This document shows, in pieces, positions 40,595-48,487 of a DNA stretch of 64,000 nucleotides. Source of the DNA: a virus. The notes below the pieces were generated by a model, which was not told where the DNA came from, ran no database searches, and saw nothing but the letters and a program-made list of their open reading frames with translations. Made by a program: the position numbers and the translations under genes. The stretch covers positions 124,001 through 188,000 of the IMG/VR virus record IMGVR_UViG_3300017917_000952, one strand, 5' to 3'. Numbering within the stretch: the first letter of the stretch is position 1; every line of letters starts with the position of its first letter.

Positions 40595-41338
40595 ATGACA
40601 AATTTTAAAGAAGACAGTGTCGTACTTGATACGATTAATCCAACTGAGCCAACGTCTTCAACGTTATCAAACGGGCAGGTTATAGATCACAAGTGGTATC
40701 TAAAGGGCGGCGGCAACGATCACTATCCGTATTTTTTAAAAGCAATAGCCGGCACAGGAAAATCTCAGTATAACAGATGTTTTGAGTGGTGTAGCGGCCA
40801 TGGCATTATAGGTTGGGAAATCCTTACAAGAAATCTGTGCAATGAATTGACATTTTCAGATTGCTACGACCTAGCAATAGATACCTGTTTAAAAAATGCA
40901 GTAAAACTAGGGTACCAAAATGTAGTTAGAGGATATGTAACTCCTACAATTACAGGAATTCCTAAAACAGAAAAATGGGACTTAGTTGTAGGTAACCCTC
41001 CTAATTCTGGTGATGCTACTGGGTTCTTAAAGCAACAAGACACAGCAGGACAGCCTCAAGAATTAGTAAATCTAGCAATAAGGATTACTGTAGACCAAGA
41101 CTGGGAAGCACATAAAGATTTTTTTAAAAATATAAGCGACTATATAACAGATGATGCAGATATATTTTTATCCATGCATGACACTATGTTCTTGATGATG
41201 GAAGAAGAAATTTATGGCCCAGAGGGGTTTTATGTAGTATCTATAACTGATTTAAAATCCGACGATGGTGTGTATGTTACGGACCCGGGTTTAAAAATCG
41301 TCCACTTTAAGAAAAAAATCTTGACACCCTCAGTCTAA
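40595..41338 (+). CDS. SAM-dependent methyltransferase-like protein
   Basis: A 247-aa class-I methyltransferase: motif I FEWCSGHGIIGWEI (about residues 64-77) and motif IV WDLVVGNPPN (about 128-137), the NPPx type used by enzymes that methylate planar amino groups (N6-adenine, N4-cytosine or protein Gln as in PrmC). No separate target-recognition domain is visible, which makes a protein or small-substrate target plausible. It starts 3 nt after gp13, so it is transcribed with late neck genes, unusual for a DNA methylase needed early. Confidence 0.8.
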   Translation: MTNFKEDSVVLDTINPTEPTSSTLSNGQVIDHKWYLKGGGNDHYPYFLKAIAGTGKSQYNRCFEWCSGHGIIGWEILTRNLCNELTFSDCYDLAIDTCLKNAVKLGYQNVVRGYVTPTITGIPKTEKWDLVVGNPPNSGDATGFLKQQDTAGQPQELVNLAIRITVDQDWEAHKDFFKNISDYITDDADIFLSMHDTMFLMMEEEIYGPEGFYVVSITDLKSDDGVYVTDPGLKIVHFKKKILTPSV

Positions 41339-41349
41339 GATAATAAATT
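41321..41349 (+). promoter_or_regulatory. sigma70-type promoter for the dNMP kinase gene
   Basis: Perfect -35 TTGACA (41321-41326), 17-nt spacer, -10 TAAATT (41344-41349). It lies across the end of the methyltransferase gene; ATG at 41373 with AGGGGATG as ribosome site. Confidence 0.7.
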
Positions 41350-41372
41350 ATAGTATCACGCTAGGGGATGCT

Positions 41373-42044
41373 ATGATTATTGGTTTCGTTGGTTTTATCG
41401 GCAGCGGCAAAGACACAGCCGCAGATTATTTGGTTAATTTTCACGGATTTCGACGAGACAGTTTTGCTAACACACTTAAAGACGCGGTTGCAGCCGTATT
41501 TGGTTGGGACCGCGTTCTCTTGGAAGGGCGCACAAAAGAAGCGCGAGAGTGGAGAGAACAAGTAGACGAGTGGTGGGCAAACAGGCTAGGAATTCCAGAA
41601 CTAACTCCTCGCTGGATTTTACAACGTTGGGGTACCGAAGTTTGTCGTAAGGGCTTTCACGACGATATCTGGATTGCCAGTGTAGAAAATAAGATGCGAA
41701 AAACAACTGACAACATTGTTATCAGTGATGTTCGCTTTCCTAACGAGATTCGTGCGATTCATAATGCAGGCGGGCTTGTTGTTCGTATTAAGCGAGGCCC
41801 TGAACCAGAATGGTATGAAGATGCTGTTAACATGAATGCTGGACGATCAAACATGAGTTGGTTGATGAGTAAAACAAGGATGGAAAGCCTAGGAATTCAT
41901 GCTAGTGAAACAGCATGGGTTGGTGGCGATATTGATCATGTTATCACCAATGACAGTTCTATTGACGATCTGTTCACTCAGATTAGAAATCTGTTACCTA
42001 ACGAGTTACCGTTTGAACAACAGGTAGTGCTCGATCTAATTTAA
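41373..42044 (+). CDS. gp1: gp1-like deoxynucleoside monophosphate kinase
   Basis: A 223-aa P-loop kinase (T4 gp1 is 241 aa). Walker A variant GFIGSGKDTAADYL at residues 7-20, the DSFANTLKDAVAAVFGWDR block, RWILQRWGTEVCRKGFHDDIW and ISDVRFPNEI match T4-type dNMP kinases. These phosphorylate dNMPs (including modified ones in T4) to feed phage DNA synthesis. It has its own early-type promoter inside a late gene neighbourhood. Convergent with the HNH gene, the coding ends overlapping by 4 nt. Confidence 0.93.
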   Translation: MIIGFVGFIGSGKDTAADYLVNFHGFRRDSFANTLKDAVAAVFGWDRVLLEGRTKEAREWREQVDEWWANRLGIPELTPRWILQRWGTEVCRKGFHDDIWIASVENKMRKTTDNIVISDVRFPNEIRAIHNAGGLVVRIKRGPEPEWYEDAVNMNAGRSNMSWLMSKTRMESLGIHASETAWVGGDIDHVITNDSSIDDLFTQIRNLLPNELPFEQQVVLDLI

Positions 42045-42376
42045 AAATCAGGGCGCAGGTCGCCCTGTTTCCATTTTATACCTTCCCGTTGTAGAGTACG
42101 TTGGCAGTTTGCACAGACTGTTTTGAGATTTGTAAAGCGACAATTCGTTAAATTACCGTCTACGTGATAGACGTTGAACACTTCTTCATGCGGCGATTTC
42201 GCTCCGCACTTGTCGCAAATTTTCTTTTTTACATAACCTCTCAATGCCCAAAGAGGTTGCCCTTCTTCCCTATTTCTTGAGCAGTGGTCGCAGACAGACC
42301 TGTAGAACGGCTTGCCTTCTTTGTAGTAATTAATAGCCACTGGTCTTTTTTGACATTTTTTACATAGTTTACGCAT
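42041..42376 (-). CDS. HNH endonuclease-like zinc protein
   Basis: About 111 aa from the preferred start (MRKLCKKCQKRPVAINYY). Two Cys pairs (CKKC, CDHC) then CDKCGAKS and an HNH-type core VYHVDGNLTNCRFTNLKTVCANCQ with the metal-binding YHVDGN and N residues. Similar small HNH proteins occur in many marine T4-like phages as homing or packaging-linked nucleases. The frame is open to 42451, but that longer start would overlap the gp18 late promoter and adds only a basic tail, so the internal Met is favoured. Confidence 0.8.
   Translation of the reverse strand: MRKLCKKCQKRPVAINYYKEGKPFYRSVCDHCSRNREEGQPLWALRGYVKKKICDKCGAKSPHEEVFNVYHVDGNLTNCRFTNLKTVCANCQRTLQREGIKWKQGDLRPDF
42043..42070. terminator. 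bidirectional hairpin terminator between gp1-like and HNH genes
   Basis: CAGGGCG, loop CAGGT, CGCCCTG (42049-42067). The minus-strand reading is followed by ATTTTT, a good terminator for the HNH gene, whose last codons form the stem; the plus strand has only TTT. Confidence 0.6.
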
Positions 42377-42437
42377 TACCCCGCCCTTTTTCTGCCCTTT
42401 TACCCTTGTATTTAACCGGTACTTTTTACCACTTGTT

Positions 42438-42445
42438 GCTAAATA
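42438..42445 (+). promoter_or_regulatory. late promoter GCTAAATA for gp18
   Basis: Expected start near 42451; leader about 25 nt containing AAGGAG ahead of the ATG at 42476. Confidence 0.6.
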
Positions 42446-42475
42446 TATCAAAGTGAATCCTTTAAGGAGTTTAAT

Positions 42476-45451
42476 ATGGCAACATTACAATCACCAGGCG
42501 TAAGCGTATCAGTTATAGATGAGAGTTTCTATACACCCGCAGGCGCCGGTACAGTTCCGATGATCTTCGTAGCAACTGGTCAAGATAAACCAAATGCATC
42601 CGGAACTGGCATAGCGCAGGGAACAACAGCAGCGAACGCTGGTAAAGTTTGGGTAATTACAAGTCAACGTGACTTGTCCGATACATTCGGTGTACCTTAC
42701 TTTGAAACAGATTCAAGTGGCAACCCTGTACACGGCGGAGAACTAAACGAATACGGTCTACAAGCCGCATACAGCGCACTTGGAGTTAGTTCCAAGGCTT
42801 ACATCGTTAGAGCAGACATTAACACTTCTGAACTAGCACCTAACCCTTCTATTCCTGGCGGTACTCCTGTTAACGGAACATACTGGGTAGTTACTTCAAA
42901 CACAGATTTCGGTATCAACGAGTGGAACGCAAGCACTAAGCGTTTCGTTACTAAGACTCCTTTAATCATTGATAACACAAACGTTGAGCTAGATTTTGAT
43001 CACCAGGCTGTTAGCCCAGCAGGTACAATAGGTCTACCAAGAACAGCGTTTGGAACTGTTGGCGACTACGCAGTTTTAGTAACCAGCGACAACGGTACCC
43101 AACACCCAGAAGGTGTATACTTCAAGTCTCCTACAAATGGATGGGTAGATGTGTTAGACGGATTTGACGGAGGTAAGGTTGTTAGACTAAGCGAACACTT
43201 TAATTATCCTAACTACACAAACGCAGGTCCTGGCGCACTAAATGCACCTACAGGCAGCGTTTGGATCAAGACTACTGCACCGGGCATGGGCGCAAACTGG
43301 GACATTAGAAAGTACAATGCAAGCACAGACAACTGGGATCGTGTAAGTGCTCCTCTATATCCAAGCACACAGGCTGCACTAGCAGACCTAGACGGTGTAG
43401 GTGGTGGATCAAACATTCCATTAGGATCTGTATTTGTACAGTACGATCCACAAGAAACAAACATGGCAGATTTCAGAAAGTGGATTCGTTATAAGTCCGG
43501 TCCTACTTCTGTATCAGTCGAAAGCGACTTCGTAGCCTCAGGAAACTGGGCATTTGACCTTGTAGAAACTGACGAATTTGGTAACAAGAGTTCCACTGCC
43601 ACATTCTCTGGTGTTGCATCTCCTGTTGTTTTAGTACAGAAAATTGCTGAAGCAATTAACAGTAACCTAAACCTAAAGTACACTAAGGCAAGCCATAACA
43701 CTGTTACAAACAAACTAACTATTACACATAGTTTAGGTGGCGACATTCTATTTGCAAATACCGTTGGTCAGCCTTTAGTTGATATCGGATTTGTAGGTGG
43801 CAACGTTCCTGAAATCGAAGGCAACATTGCAAACCTATATACCTACAGCGGCGCATATTGGGACGTCCTTGCTTCTAACTGGAAACCTCTAGTCTACGAA
43901 GCACAGGAAACTGCACCAACTACAGCACCAGATGATGGCCAACTATGGTTCGACAGTGACCTATCCGCAGACATCATGTACAATGATGGGCTACAGTGGG
44001 TTGGTTACCTAAACGCATTCCCAGGATCCGATCCAAAAGGTCCTACAATCAGCGCAACCAAGCCAACTACACAACAAGACGGTGTTACACCTTTAGTTGA
44101 CGGTGATATTTGGATTGACACTAGCGATCCAGACAAGTACGGTAGAAACATTTATGTTTACAATAGCGGTGCTTGGGAAATGGCTGACGTAACCGATCAA
44201 TCTAGCCCAGACGGTTGGGTATTTGAAGACGCACGTTGGTCCGTCAACGGTGAAACTGACCTAAGAGCAGATATCGAGGACCTATTACTAAGTGACTATG
44301 TTGATCCTGATTGTCCAGATCCACGCCTATATCCACGTGGCACACGACTATTCAACACACGCCGTAGCGGTAACAACGTCAAGCGTTATTTTGCAAACTA
44401 CATCGATCCAGATGTAGAAAATACACGTTATAATGACGAAGGTATGGCCGGTTACTTCCTAGGTCGCTGGGTAAGTGCAAGTCCAAATGCACCAGACGGT
44501 GCAGGCCAGTTTGGTCGTCTTGCACAGCGTAGTGTAGTTGTTAAGGCTCTAAAAGAAGAAATTGCAAGCAATACTACAATTAGAGATACTGATACACTAG
44601 TATTCAACTTGATTACTACCCCAGGTTACCCTGAAGTAATTCAGAACATGGTTGCATTTAACATTGACCGAGGCTTAACAGCGTTTGTCATTGGTGATAC
44701 ACCATTCCGTCTACCAGCAACTGGAACAGCATTAACAAACTACGGTATGAACACCGCAGGTGTTGTTGACAACAACGACGAAGGTGCTGTTACATACGAT
44801 ACTAGCCTAGCAATGTACTACCCAAGCGGTTATACAAATGACAACCTAGGCAATGCTATTGTTGTTCCGCCAAGTCACGTTATGCTACGTACATATCTAA
44901 ACAGCGACAACAAGAGCTATCTATGGTTTGCACCAGCAGGTACACGTCGAGGTGTTGCTGACAACGTAAGTAGTGTAGGTTACATTACTGGCGAGGGCGA
45001 ATTCCAGACTGCAAGTCTACACCAAGGACTACGCGATGTTTGTGCAGGTGTTAAGATTAACCCAATCGCAACAATTCCAGGTGTTGGCATTGTTACCATG
45101 GGTCAGTACACTCGTGCAAGCGTAGCCAGCGCATTAGATCGAGTTAACGTAAGTCGTTTAATTGCTCACCTACGTAGACAACTTTCTATCCTTGCTAAAC
45201 CATACTTGTTTGAACCAAACGATTCTCAAACAAGACAAGAAATCAAGGCAGCATGTGATGCTCTAATGACAGAATTAGTAAGTCAACGTGCTCTATACGA
45301 CTTCTTGGTTGTCTGTGACGGAACAAACAACACACCGGCAAGAATTGATCGTAGCGAACTATGGGTTGATATCGCTATCGAACCAGTGAAGGCTGTAGAG
45401 TTTATCTACATTCCTTTACGTATATTGAACACCGGTGAAATATCCGCATAA
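42476..45451 (+). CDS. gp18: gp18 tail sheath protein
   Basis: A 991-aa contractile sheath protein (T4 gp18 is 659 aa). N-terminal SPGVSVSVIDESFYTPAGAG and C-terminal NVSRLIAHLRRQLSILAKPYLFEPNDSQTR plus IAIEPVKAVEFIYIPLRI are the conserved inter-subunit arms and core. The middle (about residues 120-580) contains extra domains, including several W-type beta modules (GSVWIKTTAPG, DGQLWFDSDLSADIMYNDGLQWVGYL, DGDIWIDTSDPDKYGRNIYVYNSGAW). These probably decorate the sheath surface. A 14-nt gap separates it from gp19. Confidence 0.95.
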   Translation: MATLQSPGVSVSVIDESFYTPAGAGTVPMIFVATGQDKPNASGTGIAQGTTAANAGKVWVITSQRDLSDTFGVPYFETDSSGNPVHGGELNEYGLQAAYSALGVSSKAYIVRADINTSELAPNPSIPGGTPVNGTYWVVTSNTDFGINEWNASTKRFVTKTPLIIDNTNVELDFDHQAVSPAGTIGLPRTAFGTVGDYAVLVTSDNGTQHPEGVYFKSPTNGWVDVLDGFDGGKVVRLSEHFNYPNYTNAGPGALNAPTGSVWIKTTAPGMGANWDIRKYNASTDNWDRVSAPLYPSTQAALADLDGVGGGSNIPLGSVFVQYDPQETNMADFRKWIRYKSGPTSVSVESDFVASGNWAFDLVETDEFGNKSSTATFSGVASPVVLVQKIAEAINSNLNLKYTKASHNTVTNKLTITHSLGGDILFANTVGQPLVDIGFVGGNVPEIEGNIANLYTYSGAYWDVLASNWKPLVYEAQETAPTTAPDDGQLWFDSDLSADIMYNDGLQWVGYLNAFPGSDPKGPTISATKPTTQQDGVTPLVDGDIWIDTSDPDKYGRNIYVYNSGAWEMADVTDQSSPDGWVFEDARWSVNGETDLRADIEDLLLSDYVDPDCPDPRLYPRGTRLFNTRRSGNNVKRYFANYIDPDVENTRYNDEGMAGYFLGRWVSASPNAPDGAGQFGRLAQRSVVVKALKEEIASNTTIRDTDTLVFNLITTPGYPEVIQNMVAFNIDRGLTAFVIGDTPFRLPATGTALTNYGMNTAGVVDNNDEGAVTYDTSLAMYYPSGYTNDNLGNAIVVPPSHVMLRTYLNSDNKSYLWFAPAGTRRGVADNVSSVGYITGEGEFQTASLHQGLRDVCAGVKINPIATIPGVGIVTMGQYTRASVASALDRVNVSRLIAHLRRQLSILAKPYLFEPNDSQTRQEIKAACDALMTELVSQRALYDFLVVCDGTNNTPARIDRSELWVDIAIEPVKAVEFIYIPLRILNTGEISA

Positions 45452-45465
45452 TTAAGGAGCATTAA

Positions 45466-46104
45466 ATGCCAATCGCAAGTTTATCAAGATTCTCTGTGCC
45501 GTTAGCCACAGATCAAAGCGCAAGTAACCAAGGCTTACTAATGCCTAAGTTACCGTACCGCTTCCGTGTAACACTAGTTGATTTCGGCGTAGGCGGGGCT
45601 CCTGCCACCGAATTGACTAAACAGGTTGTAACAGTAGATCGACCAAAACCAAGTTTTGAAGAAATCTCTTTACACGTTTATAACAGCGTCGTAAAACTAG
45701 CAGGTAAGCCTAAGTGGGAAGACATCAAGTTGAAACTACGTGATGATATGACCAACCTTGTTACTAACAAGGTAGGCGAACAGATGCAGAAGCAGTTCGA
45801 CTTCTTCGAACAGAGTTCTGCTGCATCTGGTCTAGACTATAAGTTTACAACTTATATCGAACTACTAGACGGCGGTAACGGCGGCTATGCTCCAGTTCCT
45901 TTAGAAACATTCGAACTACAAGGTTGCTGGATCAAGGCTGTAAGTTATGACGGCGGTGACTATGCCAAGAGCAACGAAGCACTAGGTATCGAACTAACAC
46001 TATGTTACGATAACGCTCTACAGACAGTGGGAATTAACGGTGGCCTAATCGGTATCGGTAGCCCAGTTGGTAGAACAGTTGGTACAACCGCAATCGGTAG
46101 TTAA
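45466..46104 (+). CDS. gp19: gp19 tail tube protein
   Basis: A 212-aa tube protein (T4: 163 aa): LMPKLPYRFRVTLVDFGVGG, PSFEEISLHVYNSVVKLAGKPKWEDIKLKLRDD, and FELQGCWIKAVSYDGGDYAKSNEALGIELTLCYDNA are the standard blocks. Hexamer rings of it form the tube inside the sheath. Strong AAGGAG ribosome site. Ends 18 nt before a strong terminator, so gp18-gp19 form one highly expressed late unit. Confidence 0.95.
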   Translation: MPIASLSRFSVPLATDQSASNQGLLMPKLPYRFRVTLVDFGVGGAPATELTKQVVTVDRPKPSFEEISLHVYNSVVKLAGKPKWEDIKLKLRDDMTNLVTNKVGEQMQKQFDFFEQSSAASGLDYKFTTYIELLDGGNGGYAPVPLETFELQGCWIKAVSYDGGDYAKSNEALGIELTLCYDNALQTVGINGGLIGIGSPVGRTVGTTAIGS

Positions 46105-46122
46105 TCCAACACTAACACAAAG

Positions 46123-46149
46123 AAAGCCCGGCAAACACCGGGCTTTTTT
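46123..46149 (+). terminator. rho-independent terminator after gp19
   Basis: AAAGCCCGG, loop CAAACA, CCGGGCTTT and a T-run to 46149. Confidence 0.95.
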
Positions 46150-46153
46150 ATTG

Positions 46154-46161
46154 GATAAATA
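46154..46161 (+). promoter_or_regulatory. late promoter GATAAATA at start codon
   Basis: T4 spacing puts the start on 46167, the A of the next ATG; no Shine-Dalgarno. Confidence 0.65.
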
Positions 46162-46166
46162 ATTTC

Positions 46167-47198
46167 ATGTCAGACGCATTTAATAATTTCTTGAGTGGTG
46201 GCCCTACTACCTCAACTGAAAAACGAACATATAAAAGTTACGCTCATGCGACTAACTTTTATGCTCAAGGTAGAGCCCTCACGAAAGTACCTAAATTAGG
46301 GTTTATATATTTTATATCCTTTAATTTAGCACAAGAAGTAGGAGTAAAATTTGCAGATCACGTTAGAAAAGATTTGGGGTTCCTTGCTAAGAAAGTTGAT
46401 CTTCCTAAGTTTAAGATTACTACACAAACCGTTAATCAGTACAACAGAAAAACCAACGTCCAGACAAAACTAGCATATGACCCGATTAGTATCGACTTTC
46501 ATGATGATACTAGCGAGATAACTTCAGCATTATGGAGAGCCTACTACGACTTTTATTATGCTGACGGTCGACAACCCGACGGACAATTTAGTACAGCATT
46601 TTCGGGCGATACTAAACTTGATTCTACAAACAATTCGTATGGTTACAGCAAAGGTAGTGGCCCAACTTCTTTCTTTAGTTCTATAGATATTTTTGTATTA
46701 AATCAAGGCAGATTTAGTCAATACAGTATTTCTAATCCGTTAATTACTTCTTGGGACCACGATACATTAGAGCAGTCTAACGGTACAAAAGTTCTTCAAA
46801 ACAAGATGTCTTTAACCTACGACAGTGTTGTGTATTCACAGGGATTCATTAGGGGTAGCGAGAATCAAGCAGTTACTGGATCGTTCGAAGCCGTCTGGTA
46901 CGATAAGGATGCTAACCTACCTTTCGGTTATAACGATCCTCTAAAACAGGTAATCAAACCATTTGTACCACAATACCCTACACCGTCCCCGCCGGGTCTG
47001 TCACAGAGCCAACTTGACAAACTATCAACTCAGGTCCCAACATATAGACCACCGAGACCAATTGGCGCAGGAACATTTGGCCTTTCGTCTATTAGACCAC
47101 CTAAGCCATTTAGCATTGATGTATGGTACGGTTATGGCGGATTACACGGCCGAGCAACTGTAAATGCGGGGCCTGTAAGACTTGTATTAAAGAAATAA
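46167..47198 (+). CDS. tube-fold tail/baseplate protein (possible gp54-type tube initiator)
   Basis: A 343-aa protein. The segment PKLGFIYFISFNLAQ, then KVDLPKFKITTQTVNQYNRKTNVQTKLAYDPISIDFHDDTSE and LWRAYYDFYYAD follows the tail-tube pattern (LP plus NRK...K..YDPI...F.DD) found in gp19-, gp48- and gp54-like proteins. A Pro-rich linker and a beta-like tail (IDVWYGYGGLHGRATVN) follow. It lies directly after gp19 with its own promoter. Tube initiator or baseplate subunit is a reasonable inference; gp54 identity is not proven. Confidence 0.7.
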   Translation: MSDAFNNFLSGGPTTSTEKRTYKSYAHATNFYAQGRALTKVPKLGFIYFISFNLAQEVGVKFADHVRKDLGFLAKKVDLPKFKITTQTVNQYNRKTNVQTKLAYDPISIDFHDDTSEITSALWRAYYDFYYADGRQPDGQFSTAFSGDTKLDSTNNSYGYSKGSGPTSFFSSIDIFVLNQGRFSQYSISNPLITSWDHDTLEQSNGTKVLQNKMSLTYDSVVYSQGFIRGSENQAVTGSFEAVWYDKDANLPFGYNDPLKQVIKPFVPQYPTPSPPGLSQSQLDKLSTQVPTYRPPRPIGAGTFGLSSIRPPKPFSIDVWYGYGGLHGRATVNAGPVRLVLKK

Positions 47199-47199
47199 A

Positions 47200-47556
47200 A
47201 TGTACAATAACATTCCATCACCTTCGAAGTCTCCAGCGGCTGTTGCCTATTCGAATTCTTATGAAAGGCCTACTGAGCTTGAAACAAATACCTTTAACAT
47301 AATGAAGGGATTTTTTGAAGCAAGGGGCTTTGACAAACTATCAGCCGAAAGCATTGCTGTAACATTCATTAAACAGGCACAAATGGATAGTTACAATCCT
47401 TTAGAAATTATAGATACATTAAAAACATTTGATGCTCCTAAACTAAATTCTGTTGTAACAGAAGTATTAAATTACAACAGATTCAAAAGCAGTTATTTAG
47501 GAAGCACAAAAGGTCTTCAACCCTTCGAACCAGTATCAAGAAATATAGTGGTATGA
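47200..47556 (+). CDS. conserved small late protein, unknown
   Basis: A 118-aa protein (TELETNTFNIMKGFFEARGFDKLSAESIAVTFIKQAQMDSYNPLEIIDTLKTFDAPKLNSVVTEVLNYNR) of mainly helical character. It follows the tube-fold gene by 1 nt and overlaps gp4 by 4 nt, so it sits in a late tail/head-completion operon. Similar small proteins are found in this position in marine T4-like phages; the role is unknown, perhaps a virion or assembly factor. Confidence 0.72.
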   Translation: MYNNIPSPSKSPAAVAYSNSYERPTELETNTFNIMKGFFEARGFDKLSAESIAVTFIKQAQMDSYNPLEIIDTLKTFDAPKLNSVVTEVLNYNRFKSSYLGSTKGLQPFEPVSRNIVV

Positions 47557-47996
47557 GTTTAAAATACGCTAAGGGCGTGTATCAATTGCGCCACCCCGAA
47601 AAATATATAGGAACAAAACAGCCTATCTATCGCAGCGGATGGGAACACACATTTATGATGTTCTGCGATAACAATCCCGGTATACAGGAATGGGCTAGTG
47701 AGCCGGTCAAAATACCTTACAGAGATCCGCTAACAGGACGACAGACAGTATATGTTCCTGATTTCTTAATTAAGTACATTGATCGCAATCAAAAAGCACA
47801 TGTTGAAATGGTTGAAATTAAACCGGCAAAACAACAGATCCTAGAAAAAGTTGGTAAAAATCCCTATGATCAAGCACAGTACGTAAAGAACATGGCCAAA
47901 TGGGAAAGTGCAACGGCTTGGTGTAGAAGCAGAGGTATTCGCTTTCGTGTAATTAATGAGTCTGATATTTTCCAGAATCAAGGTAAAAAGCGATAA
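47553..47996 (+). CDS. gp4: gp4 head completion protein
   Basis: A 147-aa protein, the size of T4 gp4 (150 aa). Family blocks: GVYQLRHPEKYIGTKQPIYRSGWEHTFMMFCDNNPGIQEWASEPVKIPY, then VPDFLIKYID and VEMVEIKPAKQ. The E...PDF...EIKP arrangement matches the restriction-endonuclease-like (TnsA/PD-ExK) fold attributed to this family; the catalytic set D-E-K is visible. It completes heads before tails attach, possibly trimming DNA ends. Overlaps the previous gene by ATGA. Confidence 0.92.
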   Translation: MSLKYAKGVYQLRHPEKYIGTKQPIYRSGWEHTFMMFCDNNPGIQEWASEPVKIPYRDPLTGRQTVYVPDFLIKYIDRNQKAHVEMVEIKPAKQQILEKVGKNPYDQAQYVKNMAKWESATAWCRSRGIRFRVINESDIFQNQGKKR

Positions 47997-48004
47997 GTAA
48001 AGTT

Positions 48005-48481
48005 ATGACTAAAAAGTTAGAAGAAGTTTTTAACCTGCCACAAGAACCCGTAATCGAGCCTTCTGTTGAAGATACTACTGCACCTATTCCTGTAATAGAC
48101 CTTCAAGAAAAACTAGAAGAATTTGATAAGATTGCAGCAGCACTACCTAAGGTAAAGGGGTTAGGGGATCTAGCCGATGCAGAGTTAGATGCACTAGCAG
48201 CGAAAGCAGAAGAAGCCTATGACAACTTAATGGATTTAGGCATGAACGTAGATGCACGATATGGTGCAAGAATGTTCGAAGTTGCAGCACAGATGATGAA
48301 TGCCGCAATTGTTGCTAAAACTAATAAGATTGATAAAAAGTTAAAAATGGTCGATCTGCAATTAAAGAAACTAGCCATTGATAAGAAAAACGGCGGATCT
48401 AACGAAACTGTTGAGGGTGAAGGTTATATCCTAACAGATAGGAATAGCATCCTAGAAAAACTAAAGAATTTGAATAAATAA
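48005..48481 (+). CDS. gp16: gp16 small terminase subunit
   Basis: A 158-aa protein (T4: 164 aa): a variable Pro/Glu-rich N-terminus, then two long helices EAYDNLMDLGMNVDARYGARMFEVAAQMMNAAIVAKTNKIDKKLKMVDLQLKKLAIDKK, the classic oligomerising core of T4 gp16, and ILTDRNSILEKLKNLNK at the end. It recognises DNA and stimulates gp17 during packaging. Unlike T4, two other late genes separate it from gp17. Confidence 0.92.
   Translation: MTKKLEEVFNLPQEPVIEPSVEDTTAPIPVIDLQEKLEEFDKIAAALPKVKGLGDLADAELDALAAKAEEAYDNLMDLGMNVDARYGARMFEVAAQMMNAAIVAKTNKIDKKLKMVDLQLKKLAIDKKNGGSNETVEGEGYILTDRNSILEKLKNLNK
48473..48480 (+). promoter_or_regulatory. late promoter AATAAATA inside the gp16 end
   Basis: Lies in the last codons of gp16 (48473-48480). 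Expected start 48486, two nt before the ATG at 48488; no Shine-Dalgarno. Confidence 0.6.
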
Positions 48482-48487
48482 TACACT

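Noticed and set aside
42377-42451. Longer start for the HNH protein
   Set aside because: Adds a basic tail unlike the family and overlaps the gp18 late promoter box at 42438-42445.
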